Shown: positions 1-6,687 of the stretch, piece by piece
How the letters are laid out: the number at the start of each line of letters is the position of its first letter
Position numbering within the stretch: position 1 is the first letter of the stretch
Source: Chitinophagaceae bacterium UBA7600
GTDB taxonomy: Bacteria > Bacteroidota > Bacteroidia > Chitinophagales > Chitinophagaceae
Reading direction: 5' to 3'
Assembly: GCA_002478885.1 (NCBI GenBank)
Contig: DLKC01000055.1
Location: 1 to 12,424 of the forward strand
DNA length: 12,424 nt
Program-made: the position numbers and the translations under genes
Notes under the pieces: generated by a model
Database searches by the model: none
What the model saw: only the letters and a program-made list of their open reading frames with translations
Told to the model about the DNA's origin: nothing

Positions 1-902
1 CAAGGCCATCTGTGGGTAAAACCGCTTTTGCGCTGAACCTTGCACGCAATGCGGCCATGCATCCGACCAGGCCAACTGCCGTGGGCTTTTTCTCACTTGA
101 AATGAGCGCTTCACAGTTGGTGCAACGTATACTCTCCGCCGAAAGTGAGATTATGATGGAGAAGATAGCACGGGGCAAACTGGAAGAACATGAATACCAG
201 CAGCTCCACAAACGTGGTATCGCACGGCTGGAACGTGCCCCAATTTACATTGACGATACAGCAGCATTGAACATATTTGAATTTCGCGCAAAGGCAAGGC
301 GACTTGTGAACAAACATCATGTCGGCCTTATTCTCATCGACTACCTGCAGTTAATGAGCGGAAGCAGCGATAATAAAAATGGCAACAGAGAACAGGAGAT
401 CAGCACCATATCCCGTAACCTTAAAGGCCTCGCTAAAGAATTGAACGTTCCTATTATTGCGCTCAGCCAGTTAAGCCGTGCTGTGGAAACAAGAAAGGAA
501 AGTAAGATGCCGCAGTTAAGTGATCTTCGTGAATCAGGCGCCATTGAGCAGGATGCTGATATGGTAATGTTCATTTACCGCCCGGAATATTACGAAAACA
601 TGAGTAACGAAAACGGCGAAAGCACAAGAGGAGAAACTCACATAAAAATTGCCAAACATAGAAATGGCGCCCTCGATATCGTAAAATTGCGCGCATTGCT
701 GCATATTCAAAAATTCGAAGAATGGGATGGTGATGCCGGCCCAGGAACCAATCCCATGGGCAGCAATAATTGGAAACCCCTCGGTCCGTCCCCTGTTCCC
801 GCGGGTAATAATGACGACGGCGGCAAATTCTTTATCCAAAAAGGAAGCCGTATGAACAATGGCGAATTTGACGAAGGCTTCGACGAAGAAAACCCATTTT
901 AA
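1..902 (+). CDS. dnaB: Replicative DNA helicase DnaB, C-terminal part (5' end outside window)
   Basis: This is the RecA-like motor domain of the hexameric helicase that unwinds DNA at the replication fork. The frame is open from the left edge, and the first full codons read R-P-S-V-G-K-T, the Walker A loop, so the N-terminal primase-interacting domain and linker lie outside the window. Counting from the V of that loop, Walker B is LILIDYLQL near residues 107-115. It is followed by the H3-type segment IIALSQLSR (about 147-155) and the DnaB signature DLRESGAIEQDAD (about 173-185). The tail is Gly/Asn/Pro-rich and ends in acidic residues (FDEGFDEENPF), which I read as the usual low-complexity C-terminus. 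No intein interrupts the motifs visible here. It ends in TAA at 900-902 and converges on the membrane protein gene at 1051-1644. The family assignment is very secure. Confidence 0.97.
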   Translation, partial: RPSVGKTAFALNLARNAAMHPTRPTAVGFFSLEMSASQLVQRILSAESEIMMEKIARGKLEEHEYQQLHKRGIARLERAPIYIDDTAALNIFEFRAKARRLVNKHHVGLILIDYLQLMSGSSDNKNGNREQEISTISRNLKGLAKELNVPIIALSQLSRAVETRKESKMPQLSDLRESGAIEQDADMVMFIYRPEYYENMSNENGESTRGETHIKIAKHRNGALDIVKLRALLHIQKFEEWDGDAGPGTNPMGSNNWKPLGPSPVPAGNNDDGGKFFIQKGSRMNNGEFDEGFDEENPF

Positions 903-1050
903 TATTTAGGTGCATACCATTTTGGAGGCGGGCTTCCGTGCTGTCGGCATCAGCCGTTGCGTCGCACACTTTTACGTCCATCACTTTCTTCAGCAACAGC
1001 GTTTAAATATTGCAGTCGTTGCAATCCCGAGTGCAGGCAATAAAAAAAGC
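903..1050. other. Convergent intergenic region with repeat copy 1
   Basis: This 148-nt gap lies between the 3' ends of dnaB and the membrane protein gene. It holds repeat copy 1 (946-975). It also holds a small perfect hairpin, ATTGCA-GTC GT-TGCAAT, at 1009-1025, which lacks a T tract on either side. A run of seven A residues at 1042-1048 lies within 10 nt of the stop codon of the - strand gene and reads as T7 on that strand. No convincing classical terminator was found. Open frames here merely translate the repeat and are not credible genes. Confidence 0.6.
946..975 (+). repeat. Dispersed intergenic repeat, copy 1
   Basis: The left half is GGCATCAGCCG and the right half is TTGCGTCGCACACTTTTAC. 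It is one of five copies in the window sharing the core TTGCGTCGCAC[A/G]CTT. The core contains the odd palindrome TGCG-T-CGCA. This copy reads on the + strand, 44 nt after the dnaB stop. Similarity to copy 5 continues rightwards (ACGTCCATCACTT here versus ACTTTCAGCACTT there), so the element is probably about 40 bp. CGGC-ATCA-GCCG at 945-956 could form a tiny hairpin. Confidence 0.85.
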
Positions 1051-1644
1051 CTAATCCGGCATTTTGTTGGCGGTCTGCAATCGGAGAAGTCCAACATATA
1101 TGGCGGGAATCATCAACAACAGGTCGGCAATATGCGCAATTGATATATTCCTTGAAATGCGGCTCACCGGAAATGCAACTGCAGCCACACATAGTAAGAT
1201 TGCAACCCACGGCTTAATTGCTTTAGTAAACAGCATGATAATGCCCAATAGTAAAATACTTAGCGGGAAAAGAGGACCCGTCGAAAATAAAAGCAATTGT
1301 GAACTGAATGGGTATTTTTCCAAAGCGCTTAGATACGCAGCATGCTCAATATTGAATATGGTTGTAAGATATCCGAGAAAAGCGAAACAAACCCCGCTAA
1401 TGCAGCCAAATACAGCAACCCATAAGCCAAGCGTTGCATATAAAGGCATCCTGGTCTTCACATAGGCAAAGAGGCCCGACAGCGCTGGTATCCAAAAGAA
1501 CAACGATACGATGAGCAATGTGGCTGCGGGAACATTGTATTCGCCGTTATGCCAAAAAAAGGTAGAAGCGGCAAACAGGCAGGGGGCAATAATTAAACTG
1601 AAGCCCTGCATTACCATATCAGACTTTGTTTCCTGTAAATACAT
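1051..1644 (-). CDS. Six-helix integral membrane protein, unknown function
   Basis: A 197-residue hydrophobic protein that I do not recognise as a named family. Six membrane-spanning stretches are visible, at about residues 13-31, 40-62, 67-93, 116-138, 142-163 and 169-190, joined by short loops. The longest loop (about 94-115, NIEHAAYLSALEKYPFSS) is polar. There is no cleavable signal peptide and no obvious catalytic or metal-binding motif. The ATG at 1642-1644 is the longest start; a Met at residue 11 or 13 is also possible, because no Shine-Dalgarno site decides it. It lies downstream of pspC on the same strand, but a probable terminator separates them, so it is likely transcribed alone. 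An inner-membrane location is inferred from hydrophobicity only. Confidence 0.75.
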   Translation of the reverse strand: MYLQETKSDMVMQGFSLIIAPCLFAASTFFWHNGEYNVPAATLLIVSLFFWIPALSGLFAYVKTRMPLYATLGLWVAVFGCISGVCFAFLGYLTTIFNIEHAAYLSALEKYPFSSQLLLFSTGPLFPLSILLLGIIMLFTKAIKPWVAILLCVAAVAFPVSRISRNISIAHIADLLLMIPAIYVGLLRLQTANKMPD

Positions 1645-1672
1645 ATGGCAGATTTTAGTTAGTTATTGTACA

Positions 1673-1720
1673 AAAGGGAAGAACCCCGCTCCGGAATTGG
1701 TGCAGGGTTCCTTTGTTCCC
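1673..1720 (-). terminator. Probable terminator of the padR-pspC operon
   Basis: Fifteen nt after the pspC stop codon on the - strand lies an inverted repeat, GAACCC (1681-1686) with GGGTTC (1705-1710), enclosing a GC-rich loop. Outer complementarity (GGGAA with TTCCC, leaving a bulge) extends it. On the - strand it is followed by TTCCCTTTTG, a weak T-rich tract. Its position between two same-strand genes fits termination. The imperfect T tract keeps confidence moderate. Confidence 0.5.
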
Positions 1721-1734
1721 AACCTTAACCGAGT

Positions 1735-3924
1735 TTATATGGAGGTCCTGTTAAGCAATGCGCTTGCCAGGTCATGTATATTAAAATTCACAGGGCGTGG
1801 TATTTCGATTTCCTTTTTCAATTCTGCCTTTACCTCTGCTTTCTTCGGCTCTGCAGATTGCGTTGGCTCGTAGTGATATTTGCTGCTGTCAGCAGGTTTT
1901 ACCGGGTCAGCCGGGGCGGGGTCAGCATTATTATCCTGGTCAGTATTGTCGTTGTTGTCGTCATTATTGTCCCTGTAATACTTCTTTTCAGGATAGGTTC
2001 TTTCCAGGCCTTTTCTTGTCATCGTGTATTCAACATTACTTTCCCAGCTATACCCATTGTCGCCATCATTTCTCCAATCCCAGTCATTCATATCACTGCC
2101 AAATTCAAAATGCGTATCATTTCCCCATCCAACACCATCCCTCACGATAATGCGTTTACCTACCGGAACGTAAACAGTGACATAAACTGTCTGGTTGCGA
2201 AACTTAACATCTTTGGTAATAGGAATACCACGGTCGAATAAAAGAATGGAGTCGTTTTGAATAACATTGTACCTCATCTTTGAAGCCCTGCTTTCCGCTT
2301 CAGACCTGGAAACACCATTGGCCATCTTAAGCATCGTTACCTGGAAGCTGTCGTTGTCGGCTCTAAGAATCCTGATATGAACATTCTGCACATACGCCGT
2401 GTCTTCATCTATATTGGCAAATGGTTGAAAATGGAGAAAGCTGTTATTGAAATAATATTTGTTGTTTTTGGCAAGTTTCAACTCCAGCATACTTATACCG
2501 GGTTTAGATAAACTCACTGTGTTTTCAACAGGTGAGTTGTGGTAAACGAAATCATTCCGTAAAGACACAAGCAAGCCAATAAAACAGAATACGCCAACAA
2601 GCCACATTGCCACAAAACCATAGCGGATAACATTGCTGTTGCTTTTTATTTTGGCCAACCTGCGAATGATGAACGTTATAATTCCAATTACAGGTACCCA
2701 TATAAAGAATACCAACGTACCCCAAACAAACAATTCCTGCCAGCCTTCACTAATAAGATAACCTTTTACAGGGAGCAAGCCTGTTAATGCAACACCGCCT
2801 GCGAACAAAGTGCCTACCAGCGCCACCAATACGCAACCGAGTATGAAATAGGCGAATATCTTAAAGATCAGCACAATGATATCACCAAATGTAGTTCCCA
2901 CCTTTTTCACTACAGGTTTTGCTTCGCTGGAAAATTCTTTGGTTTTACCGCCAATGGTTGTTCCGATCTCCGCAGCACGTTCTCCCACTTCTTTACCAAA
3001 TTCTTTTGCGCGTTCGCCAAACCCTTCCATATCTTTCTGAATGGTATTCTTGATGCTGTTCAAATCAACTTTCTCCCCTTTCATTTCCAGTTTGTCAGAA
3101 GTGCTTGACGCTTCAGGTATCACCAGCCACAGGATAATGTAGATAAAAATACTGCCCGGGCTAAATGAGAAACTTAAGAAGTGCGGGAAATTGAACATGC
3201 CCCAATTTGACCAGCTTGTAACAAACGACAAAAACGGTATAATGAACAGTATTCTCGGAATCCAAACATTTATTCCGAAGTAAGAAGCAAGACCACCACA
3301 TACACCGGCAATAAATTTATTATCCGGGTCACGAAACAAACGTTTACGTACAGACCCTATTACCGTTGAAGCAGTGCTTGGTACGGCAACCCACAGTATC
3401 AGGTATGGAATAAAAGTTATACCGAACCCCAGTACGAAGAGAATTCTTACAATCAGTTTGTCGATACCAAAGTAATTCGCTATACCAGAGCAAACACCAC
3501 CCAGCAGTTTGTTGTTTTCATCCCTGTACAAACGACTCGGTCTTGCAGTAGCTTCTTCTTGTGAGCTGTTACCCGAACCTGCGTAAGACCCTTCATATGC
3601 AGATTTGCCCGCTTGCTCTCCCCTTGTCTCCGCACCCAATTGTGATTGAACATTGGCTTCATCCGCATCAAAGTCTTCCGGGCGGCCCATACTTTTTATT
3701 ATAGCATTCACATCTTCATCTGTAATGCAGGTGCTTCCTTTCTTAAGTGTTTCGGCAAATAGTTCAGCAATACGGCCCTCGATATCATTTATAATTTCAT
3801 CCCTGCCTTCTTCATTCGAGAAGAAACGGCGCAGGCTTTCAACATACTTTTTAAGTATATCGTACGCAGTTTCCTCGATGGGAACCACGCGGCCCTGGAA
3901 GTTTATATTTATTACCTTTTTCAT
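1735..3924 (-). CDS. PspC-domain membrane protein with two tandem PspC domains
   Basis: A 729-residue protein. The soluble N-terminus (1-125) includes a helical stretch (about 18-90) of the type seen before PspC domains in Bacteroidota. PspC domain 1 is at about 130-183 (RLYRDENNKLLGGVCSGIA, then a helix ending in LILWVAVP). PspC domain 2 is at about 193-270 (KRLFRDPDNKFIAGVCGGLA, ending IILWLVIP). A charged linker (about 275-340) with KEFGKEVGERAAEIG-type repeats follows, then hydrophobic segments at about 345-383, 396-420 and 434-455. The remainder (about 460-650) is beta-rich and probably outside the inner membrane. The tail is Asn/Asp-, Pro/Ala- and Lys/Glu-rich. PspC proteins are linked to phage-shock-type envelope stress. 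Only 11 nt separate it from padR, so the two form one operon. The exact function in this phylum is not established. Confidence 0.92.
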   Translation of the reverse strand: MKKVININFQGRVVPIEETAYDILKKYVESLRRFFSNEEGRDEIINDIEGRIAELFAETLKKGSTCITDEDVNAIIKSMGRPEDFDADEANVQSQLGAETRGEQAGKSAYEGSYAGSGNSSQEEATARPSRLYRDENNKLLGGVCSGIANYFGIDKLIVRILFVLGFGITFIPYLILWVAVPSTASTVIGSVRKRLFRDPDNKFIAGVCGGLASYFGINVWIPRILFIIPFLSFVTSWSNWGMFNFPHFLSFSFSPGSIFIYIILWLVIPEASSTSDKLEMKGEKVDLNSIKNTIQKDMEGFGERAKEFGKEVGERAAEIGTTIGGKTKEFSSEAKPVVKKVGTTFGDIIVLIFKIFAYFILGCVLVALVGTLFAGGVALTGLLPVKGYLISEGWQELFVWGTLVFFIWVPVIGIITFIIRRLAKIKSNSNVIRYGFVAMWLVGVFCFIGLLVSLRNDFVYHNSPVENTVSLSKPGISMLELKLAKNNKYYFNNSFLHFQPFANIDEDTAYVQNVHIRILRADNDSFQVTMLKMANGVSRSEAESRASKMRYNVIQNDSILLFDRGIPITKDVKFRNQTVYVTVYVPVGKRIIVRDGVGWGNDTHFEFGSDMNDWDWRNDGDNGYSWESNVEYTMTRKGLERTYPEKKYYRDNNDDNNDNTDQDNNADPAPADPVKPADSSKYHYEPTQSAEPKKAEVKAELKKEIEIPRPVNFNIHDLASALLNRTSI

Positions 3925-3935
3925 TGTGTCAAAAT

Positions 3936-4301
3936 TTATTGGTTAAGGTGAGGGGTTTCATTATCAATATCCGATGCTACAGTTGTTAAAGCCTTAACGG
4001 CGTCTGCAAGTTCATTCCAAGTCCTTTCCAGCTCACCATAGAAATCGAGCCCCTTGTCTGTCATAGAGAAATATTTCCTTGGCGGCCCACTGTTGCTTTC
4101 AACCCAGCGGTAAGTTAAGAGCCCGGCATTTTTAAGGCGGGTTAACAGGGGGTAAAGTGTTCCTTCAAACAAGTGAAGGTTAGCGGCTTTCATTTTATCA
4201 ACAATATCACTCGGGTAAACCTCACCCTGGCGAATGATTGATAAAATGCAAAACTCCAATACCCCTTTCCGCATCTGACTTTGTGTGTTCTGAATATCCA
4301 T
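3936..4301 (-). CDS. PadR-family transcriptional regulator
   Basis: A winged-helix repressor of 121 residues from the preferred ATG at 4299-4301 (MDIQNTQSQMRKGVLEFCIL), which matches the usual start of Bacteroidota PadR proteins. An in-frame ATG at 4325 and a GTG at 4343 would add 8 or 14 residues. The PadR core is clear: helices around MRKGVLEFCILSIIRQGEVY, recognition-helix region EGTLYPLLTRLKNAGLL, and wing residues SGPPRKYFSMTDKG. The last ~30 residues form the C-terminal dimerisation helix. It is co-transcribed with the double-PspC gene 11 nt downstream. A palindrome at 4487-4511 overlapping the promoter suggests autorepression of the operon. A short hairpin, CGGAG-loop-CTCCG (4306-4321), sits just before the chosen ATG. 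The inducing ligand cannot be inferred. Confidence 0.93.
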   Translation of the reverse strand: MDIQNTQSQMRKGVLEFCILSIIRQGEVYPSDIVDKMKAANLHLFEGTLYPLLTRLKNAGLLTYRWVESNSGPPRKYFSMTDKGLDFYGELERTWNELADAVKALTTVASDIDNETPHLNQ

Positions 4302-4468
4302 AATCCGGAGTTTTTGCTCCGCCATTGCCTGCTGTACAAACACCGGCGAAGCTTCGTTATCAATTTTGTTATCTGGCTGTTGTCATCATCTGTTCTTTGG
4401 TCATCACCTGTTGTGTCACTCACTTGTACGTTCCGAACTTCTTTCGTCTTTTATTCATCTTGACAACA

Positions 4469-4499
4469 CAAAGATGGGAAGTTTTATGGTACTATGCAA
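4469..4499 (-). promoter_or_regulatory. Promoter of padR-pspC (Bacteroidota type)
   Basis: On the - strand, the -7 element CATCTTTG (complement of 4469-4476) matches TAnnTTTG at seven of eight positions. A -33 TTG (complement of 4497-4499) lies exactly 20 nt upstream. Spacing and sequence fit the primary sigma factor of Bacteroidota. Transcription would begin near 4460, leaving a 5' leader of roughly 150 nt before the preferred padR start. The -33 falls inside the palindromic operator. Confidence 0.6.
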
Positions 4500-4511
4500 C
4501 ACATAGTACCA
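4487..4511. promoter_or_regulatory. Palindromic operator, probable PadR autoregulatory site
   Basis: A perfect inverted repeat: left arm TGGTACTATG (4487-4496), five-base spacer CAACA, right arm CATAGTACCA (4502-4511). The arms contain ATG...CAT half-sites resembling the ATGT/ACAT-type sites known for PadR-family repressors. It overlaps the -33 of the promoter driving padR-pspC, so binding would block RNA polymerase. The palindrome is seen directly; binding by this PadR is inference. Confidence 0.75.
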
Positions 4512-4638
4512 ACTTTATTTTAGTAACTTGCCGTGAAAGATAATGGGTATAATAGTAATTTATTGATTATGAATAATATAAATCTTAAAACATCGAGTTG
4601 AATATTTTTGTCGATATGACAAACGGCAAAATAATTTG

Positions 4639-4758
4639 ATGGGCGAAGAAGAAAAACACCAGAATTTGACGGTTTTCGGATCGGGACAGCAGGTTAACCG
4701 CGAGATAGTAGTTGATTTTCTCACATGGCTTGGAGCTTTTTTATATACCGATCAATGA
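4639..4758 (+). CDS. Possible 39-residue small ORF (speculative)
   Basis: An ATG-initiated frame of 39 codons ends in TGA at 4756-4758, just before repeat copy 2. The product would start MGEEEKHQNLTVFGSG and end in a hydrophobic/aromatic stretch, REIVVDFLTWLGAFLYTDQ, that could form an amphipathic helix. ATAATTTG directly before the ATG only loosely resembles a -7 element, and there is no clear ribosome binding site. It matches no family I recognise. A frame of this length can occur by chance, so it is listed only because it fills an otherwise empty region. Confidence 0.2.
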   Translation: MGEEEKHQNLTVFGSGQQVNREIVVDFLTWLGAFLYTDQ

Positions 4759-4764
4759 TATGCA

Positions 4765-4794
4765 GTACAAGCGTGCGACGCAACAGCCGATGCC
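4765..4794 (-). repeat. Dispersed intergenic repeat, copy 2
   Basis: Read on the - strand, the halves are GGCATCGGCTG and TTGCGTCGCACGCTTGTAC. It is the only copy with G instead of A in the core (CACGCTT). It lies 56 nt past the epimerase stop codon. Its left half (GCATCGG) pairs perfectly with CCGATGC across a 5-nt loop, so the repeat forms one arm of a hairpin. Confidence 0.85.
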
Positions 4795-4805
4795 ATTTGC
4801 ATCGG
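4787..4805. repeat. GC-rich hairpin joined to repeat copy 2
   Basis: CCGATGC (4787-4793), loop CATTT, then GCATCGG (4799-4805): a perfect 7-bp stem 45 nt downstream of the epimerase stop. No T tract follows on either strand, so it is not a classical intrinsic terminator. It could protect the mRNA 3' end or be an inverted-repeat part of the dispersed element. Confidence 0.6.
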
Positions 4806-4850
4806 AGCCGGCCACCACATATTTACTCCCAACACAGAGAATGAACTTTG

Positions 4851-5798
4851 CTAGATTACAAATCCATCATCAACGGTAGATAAGTAGAAGGAGAATTTTT
4901 CCTTAAAGGCGCGAAGTTCATGCTCAAAACTAGACTCGGCCAGTGGAACATATTCCAGCAGTTTTGAATTTCTTTCAACGAGCAAATTATGCCCGCCATA
5001 GTTCTGGTTAATAAAGAATGATTCCATTCCAGGGTAGATCTGGTTGAGGGTTTCACTTATTTCAAGAATACTTAACGTTTTATCGCTGAGGTTATAAATG
5101 CCGCTTGGGATTTCGCGTTGCAACAGTTGCGACAGCATGAAAGTAACCTTATCAATATGTATAAACGAACGGTTTTGTGCACCGGTTCCGTTAATGGTTA
5201 TCCTGCCTCCGAAATGGGCATCAAAAACAAGCCGGTTTATTGCTGCATCGAAGCGCATAGACTTGCTGTAACCATACACATTACCTAAACGGATAATGAT
5301 CGTGTTGAACTTTTTATACAACCGTTCCAGGTGTTGTTCTGCCCTGAATTTGGAAATGGAATAAAAACTATCCGGCCTTGGTTGGGTCTCTTCCGTGGCT
5401 GGCTCTTCCGTGCTTCCATAAACAGCCGTGCTGCTTACAAAGATCAACTGCTTCACAGGGTTTTCTTCCAGGGCATATACCAATTCGGCAGTGCCCCAGT
5501 GATTGGTTTGCTCAAACACATGCCCATCGAGGTTTGCAAACGGCGTAGTAACCCTTGCCGCAAGGTGATACACCACATCAATTTTTTTCAGCACGCTCCT
5601 AAGCTTGCGGCTATCGAGCAACTCGCCATGAATAAAATTGATTTTCGCACCACCTCTTTCTTTGCCAAGAAACAGGTTATAATTGCCCCGGCTAAGGTTA
5701 TCATAAATAGTGATGCTTTCAATGCCCTGAAGTTGGGATAAACTATACACGAGTTCAGTTCCAATGTACCCGGCACCCCCGGTAATTAATATGCGCAT
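4851..5798 (-). CDS. NAD(P)-dependent epimerase/dehydratase, extended SDR (NDP-sugar type)
   Basis: A 315-residue Rossmann-fold protein of usual length for the extended short-chain dehydrogenases that modify nucleotide sugars. The N-terminal dinucleotide-binding loop is GGAGYIG (7-13), with the acidic residue of strand 2 in IYDNLSRG (31-38). The segment DVVYHLAA (74-81) follows strand 4. The catalytic set is Ser/Thr in VSSTAVYG (121-128) and Tyr146-x-x-x-Lys150 in YSISK. The C-terminal substrate domain contains IIRLGNVYG and the RSFIHIDKV motif. The substrate cannot be told from sequence. It starts at ATG 5796-5798. It follows the sulfonucleotide reductase gene by 80 nt on the same strand but has its own promoter candidate. 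A role in surface polysaccharide synthesis is inferred from the family. Confidence 0.92.
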   Translation of the reverse strand: MRILITGGAGYIGTELVYSLSQLQGIESITIYDNLSRGNYNLFLGKERGGAKINFIHGELLDSRKLRSVLKKIDVVYHLAARVTTPFANLDGHVFEQTNHWGTAELVYALEENPVKQLIFVSSTAVYGSTEEPATEETQPRPDSFYSISKFRAEQHLERLYKKFNTIIIRLGNVYGYSKSMRFDAAINRLVFDAHFGGRITINGTGAQNRSFIHIDKVTFMLSQLLQREIPSGIYNLSDKTLSILEISETLNQIYPGMESFFINQNYGGHNLLVERNSKLLEYVPLAESSFEHELRAFKEKFSFYLSTVDDGFVI

Positions 5799-5836
5799 GT
5801 TCGGTTGTTAAAAGAATTTTTAAATAAGGGCAGCAG

Positions 5837-5867
5837 CAAAAATACTGTGCGTTTTATTCTGCGGAAA
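5837..5867 (-). promoter_or_regulatory. Candidate promoter of the epimerase gene
   Basis: On the - strand, TATTTTTG (complement of 5837-5844) is a full match to TAnnTTTG. TTTC (complement of 5864-5867) lies 19 nt upstream in place of the -33 TTTG. The site is in the 80-nt gap between the reductase and epimerase genes and would give a leader of about 30 nt. Read-through from the upstream gene is equally possible. Confidence 0.4.
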
Positions 5868-5878
5868 GTGTGTTTTAA

Positions 5879-6535
5879 TTATTTGGTAACGAGCTCTGTG
5901 TTGAGGCCACACTCTGTTTTTTTAAGGCCAAACCAGCGACCGCCACGGCCTTCAGTATCAAGGTCGAATTTTCTTGTGCAAGGTTCGCAGCCAATACTGA
6001 AATAACCTTTTTCTTCGAGTGGGTGCCGTGGAATGTTGTATTCGTTCAGGTACTGGTAAATCATTTTGCCATTCCAATCAAGCATCGGGTGAAAACGAAT
6101 TACACCGAATTTTGCTTTTTGCTCGATTTCGAAACTCTTTCGAACATCACTTTGATCGGCACGCACCCCATTAATCCAGATATCGTGCTCTGCCAGTATG
6201 GGTTCCAGAGGAGCAACCTTGTTTAAGTAGCAACAATAATCGGGGTCGCTTGCATATAATAGCTTGCCCGTTGTGTCGCGCTGGTTAATTTTTGCTGTAC
6301 TTGAAAAAACATTGCGAAGGTTAAGACCAAGCAAGTCAGTTACCTGGTCGCGGTACTGGAGTGTTTCCGGAAAATGGTAACCAGTATGGATAAAATAAAC
6401 CGGTATAGATTTATCGATGCGGCTAAGCATATGCAACAGCACAATGCTGTGTGTTTGAAACGACGATGTGGTAAATACCTTTAGCCCGCGCTCTTTATAG
6501 CCATCCAGCTTCTCTTTTATTTCTTCAAATTTCAT
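5879..6535 (-). CDS. cysH: Sulfonucleotide (APS/PAPS) reductase, iron-sulfur type
   Basis: It reduces adenylyl sulfate (or its 3'-phospho form) to sulfite in assimilatory sulfate reduction, with electrons from thioredoxin. It has 218 residues from ATG 6533-6535; the longer frame to 6544 would need a TTG start. Visible motifs are the PP-loop-like TTSSFQTHS (22-30), HTGYHFPET (50-58), a Cys pair in DYCCYL (Cys101-Cys102), GVRADQS (123-129), FHPMLDW (148-154), GCEPCTRK (Cys183 and Cys186) and the catalytic-Cys tail KTECGLN (Cys209). The CC plus CxxC pattern is that of [4Fe-4S] enzymes, which in bacteria usually use APS. The usual ECGLH tail reads ECGLN here. No other sulfate-assimilation genes are next to it, so ATP sulfurylase and sulfite reductase must lie elsewhere. 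Confidence 0.93.
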   Translation of the reverse strand: MKFEEIKEKLDGYKERGLKVFTTSSFQTHSIVLLHMLSRIDKSIPVYFIHTGYHFPETLQYRDQVTDLLGLNLRNVFSSTAKINQRDTTGKLLYASDPDYCCYLNKVAPLEPILAEHDIWINGVRADQSDVRKSFEIEQKAKFGVIRFHPMLDWNGKMIYQYLNEYNIPRHPLEEKGYFSIGCEPCTRKFDLDTEGRGGRWFGLKKTECGLNTELVTK

Positions 6536-6541
6536 AGAGGG

Positions 6542-6549
6542 CAAATATA
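6542..6549 (-). promoter_or_regulatory. -7 element close to the cysH start
   Basis: TATATTTG on the - strand is an exact TAnnTTTG match and ends only 6 nt before the ATG at 6535. If it is used, the mRNA would be leaderless or nearly so. No good -33 TTG occurs 19-21 nt upstream, so support rests on the -7 match and position alone. Confidence 0.35.
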
Positions 6550-6643
6550 GCGTGACAATCTTTTATACTCTACCATTTTTGTAGGGAATTAACTTTTTTA
6601 TTTCTTTTATCGAAAGATGATGTACCAGGCTATTGTATTTCAC

Positions 6644-6673
6644 GGTATCAGCTCTTGCGTCGCACACTTCAAC
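6644..6673 (+). repeat. Dispersed intergenic repeat, copy 3
   Basis: The halves are GGTATCAGCTC and TTGCGTCGCACACTTCAAC. It reads on the + strand in the divergent region between cysH and the acetyltransferase gene. Its right end is 6 nt from a good -7 element (6680-6687). It is the only copy located upstream of a start codon rather than within a short distance downstream of a stop. Translation of the repeat gives the spurious peptide SSCVAHFNV, which would wrongly extend the neighbouring gene. Confidence 0.85.
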
Positions 6674-6679
6674 GTTCTG

Positions 6680-6687
6680 TACATTTG
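6680..6687 (+). promoter_or_regulatory. -7 element of the acetyltransferase gene
   Basis: TACATTTG matches TAnnTTTG exactly, 16 nt before the ATG at 6704. The nearest upstream TTG (6655-6657) lies in the core of repeat copy 3 at a spacing of 22 nt, slightly longer than the usual 19-21. It supports starting the gene at 6704 rather than at 6617, which would lie upstream of the promoter. Confidence 0.5.

Larger units (their letters stand above)
4512..4850. other. Intergenic region upstream of padR-pspC
   Basis: A 339-nt AT-rich gap between the padR promoter region and the 3' end of the epimerase gene. It holds repeat copy 2 (4765-4794), the adjoining GC-rich hairpin (4787-4805) and one small open frame on the + strand (4639-4758). 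A weak inverted repeat, ATCGA...TCGAT, lies around 4592-4615. No tRNA, rRNA or recognisable gene remnant was seen. The strand and function of any transcript here are unknown. Confidence 0.5.

Noticed and set aside
1009..1025. Hairpin ATTGCA/TGCAAT as a terminator for dnaB or the membrane protein gene
   Set aside because: Short AT-rich stem without a following T tract on either strand.
910..1143. Open + strand frame across the dnaB 3' gap
   Set aside because: It translates repeat copy 1 (peptide containing CVAHFYV) and then runs antisense into the membrane protein gene; no family resemblance.
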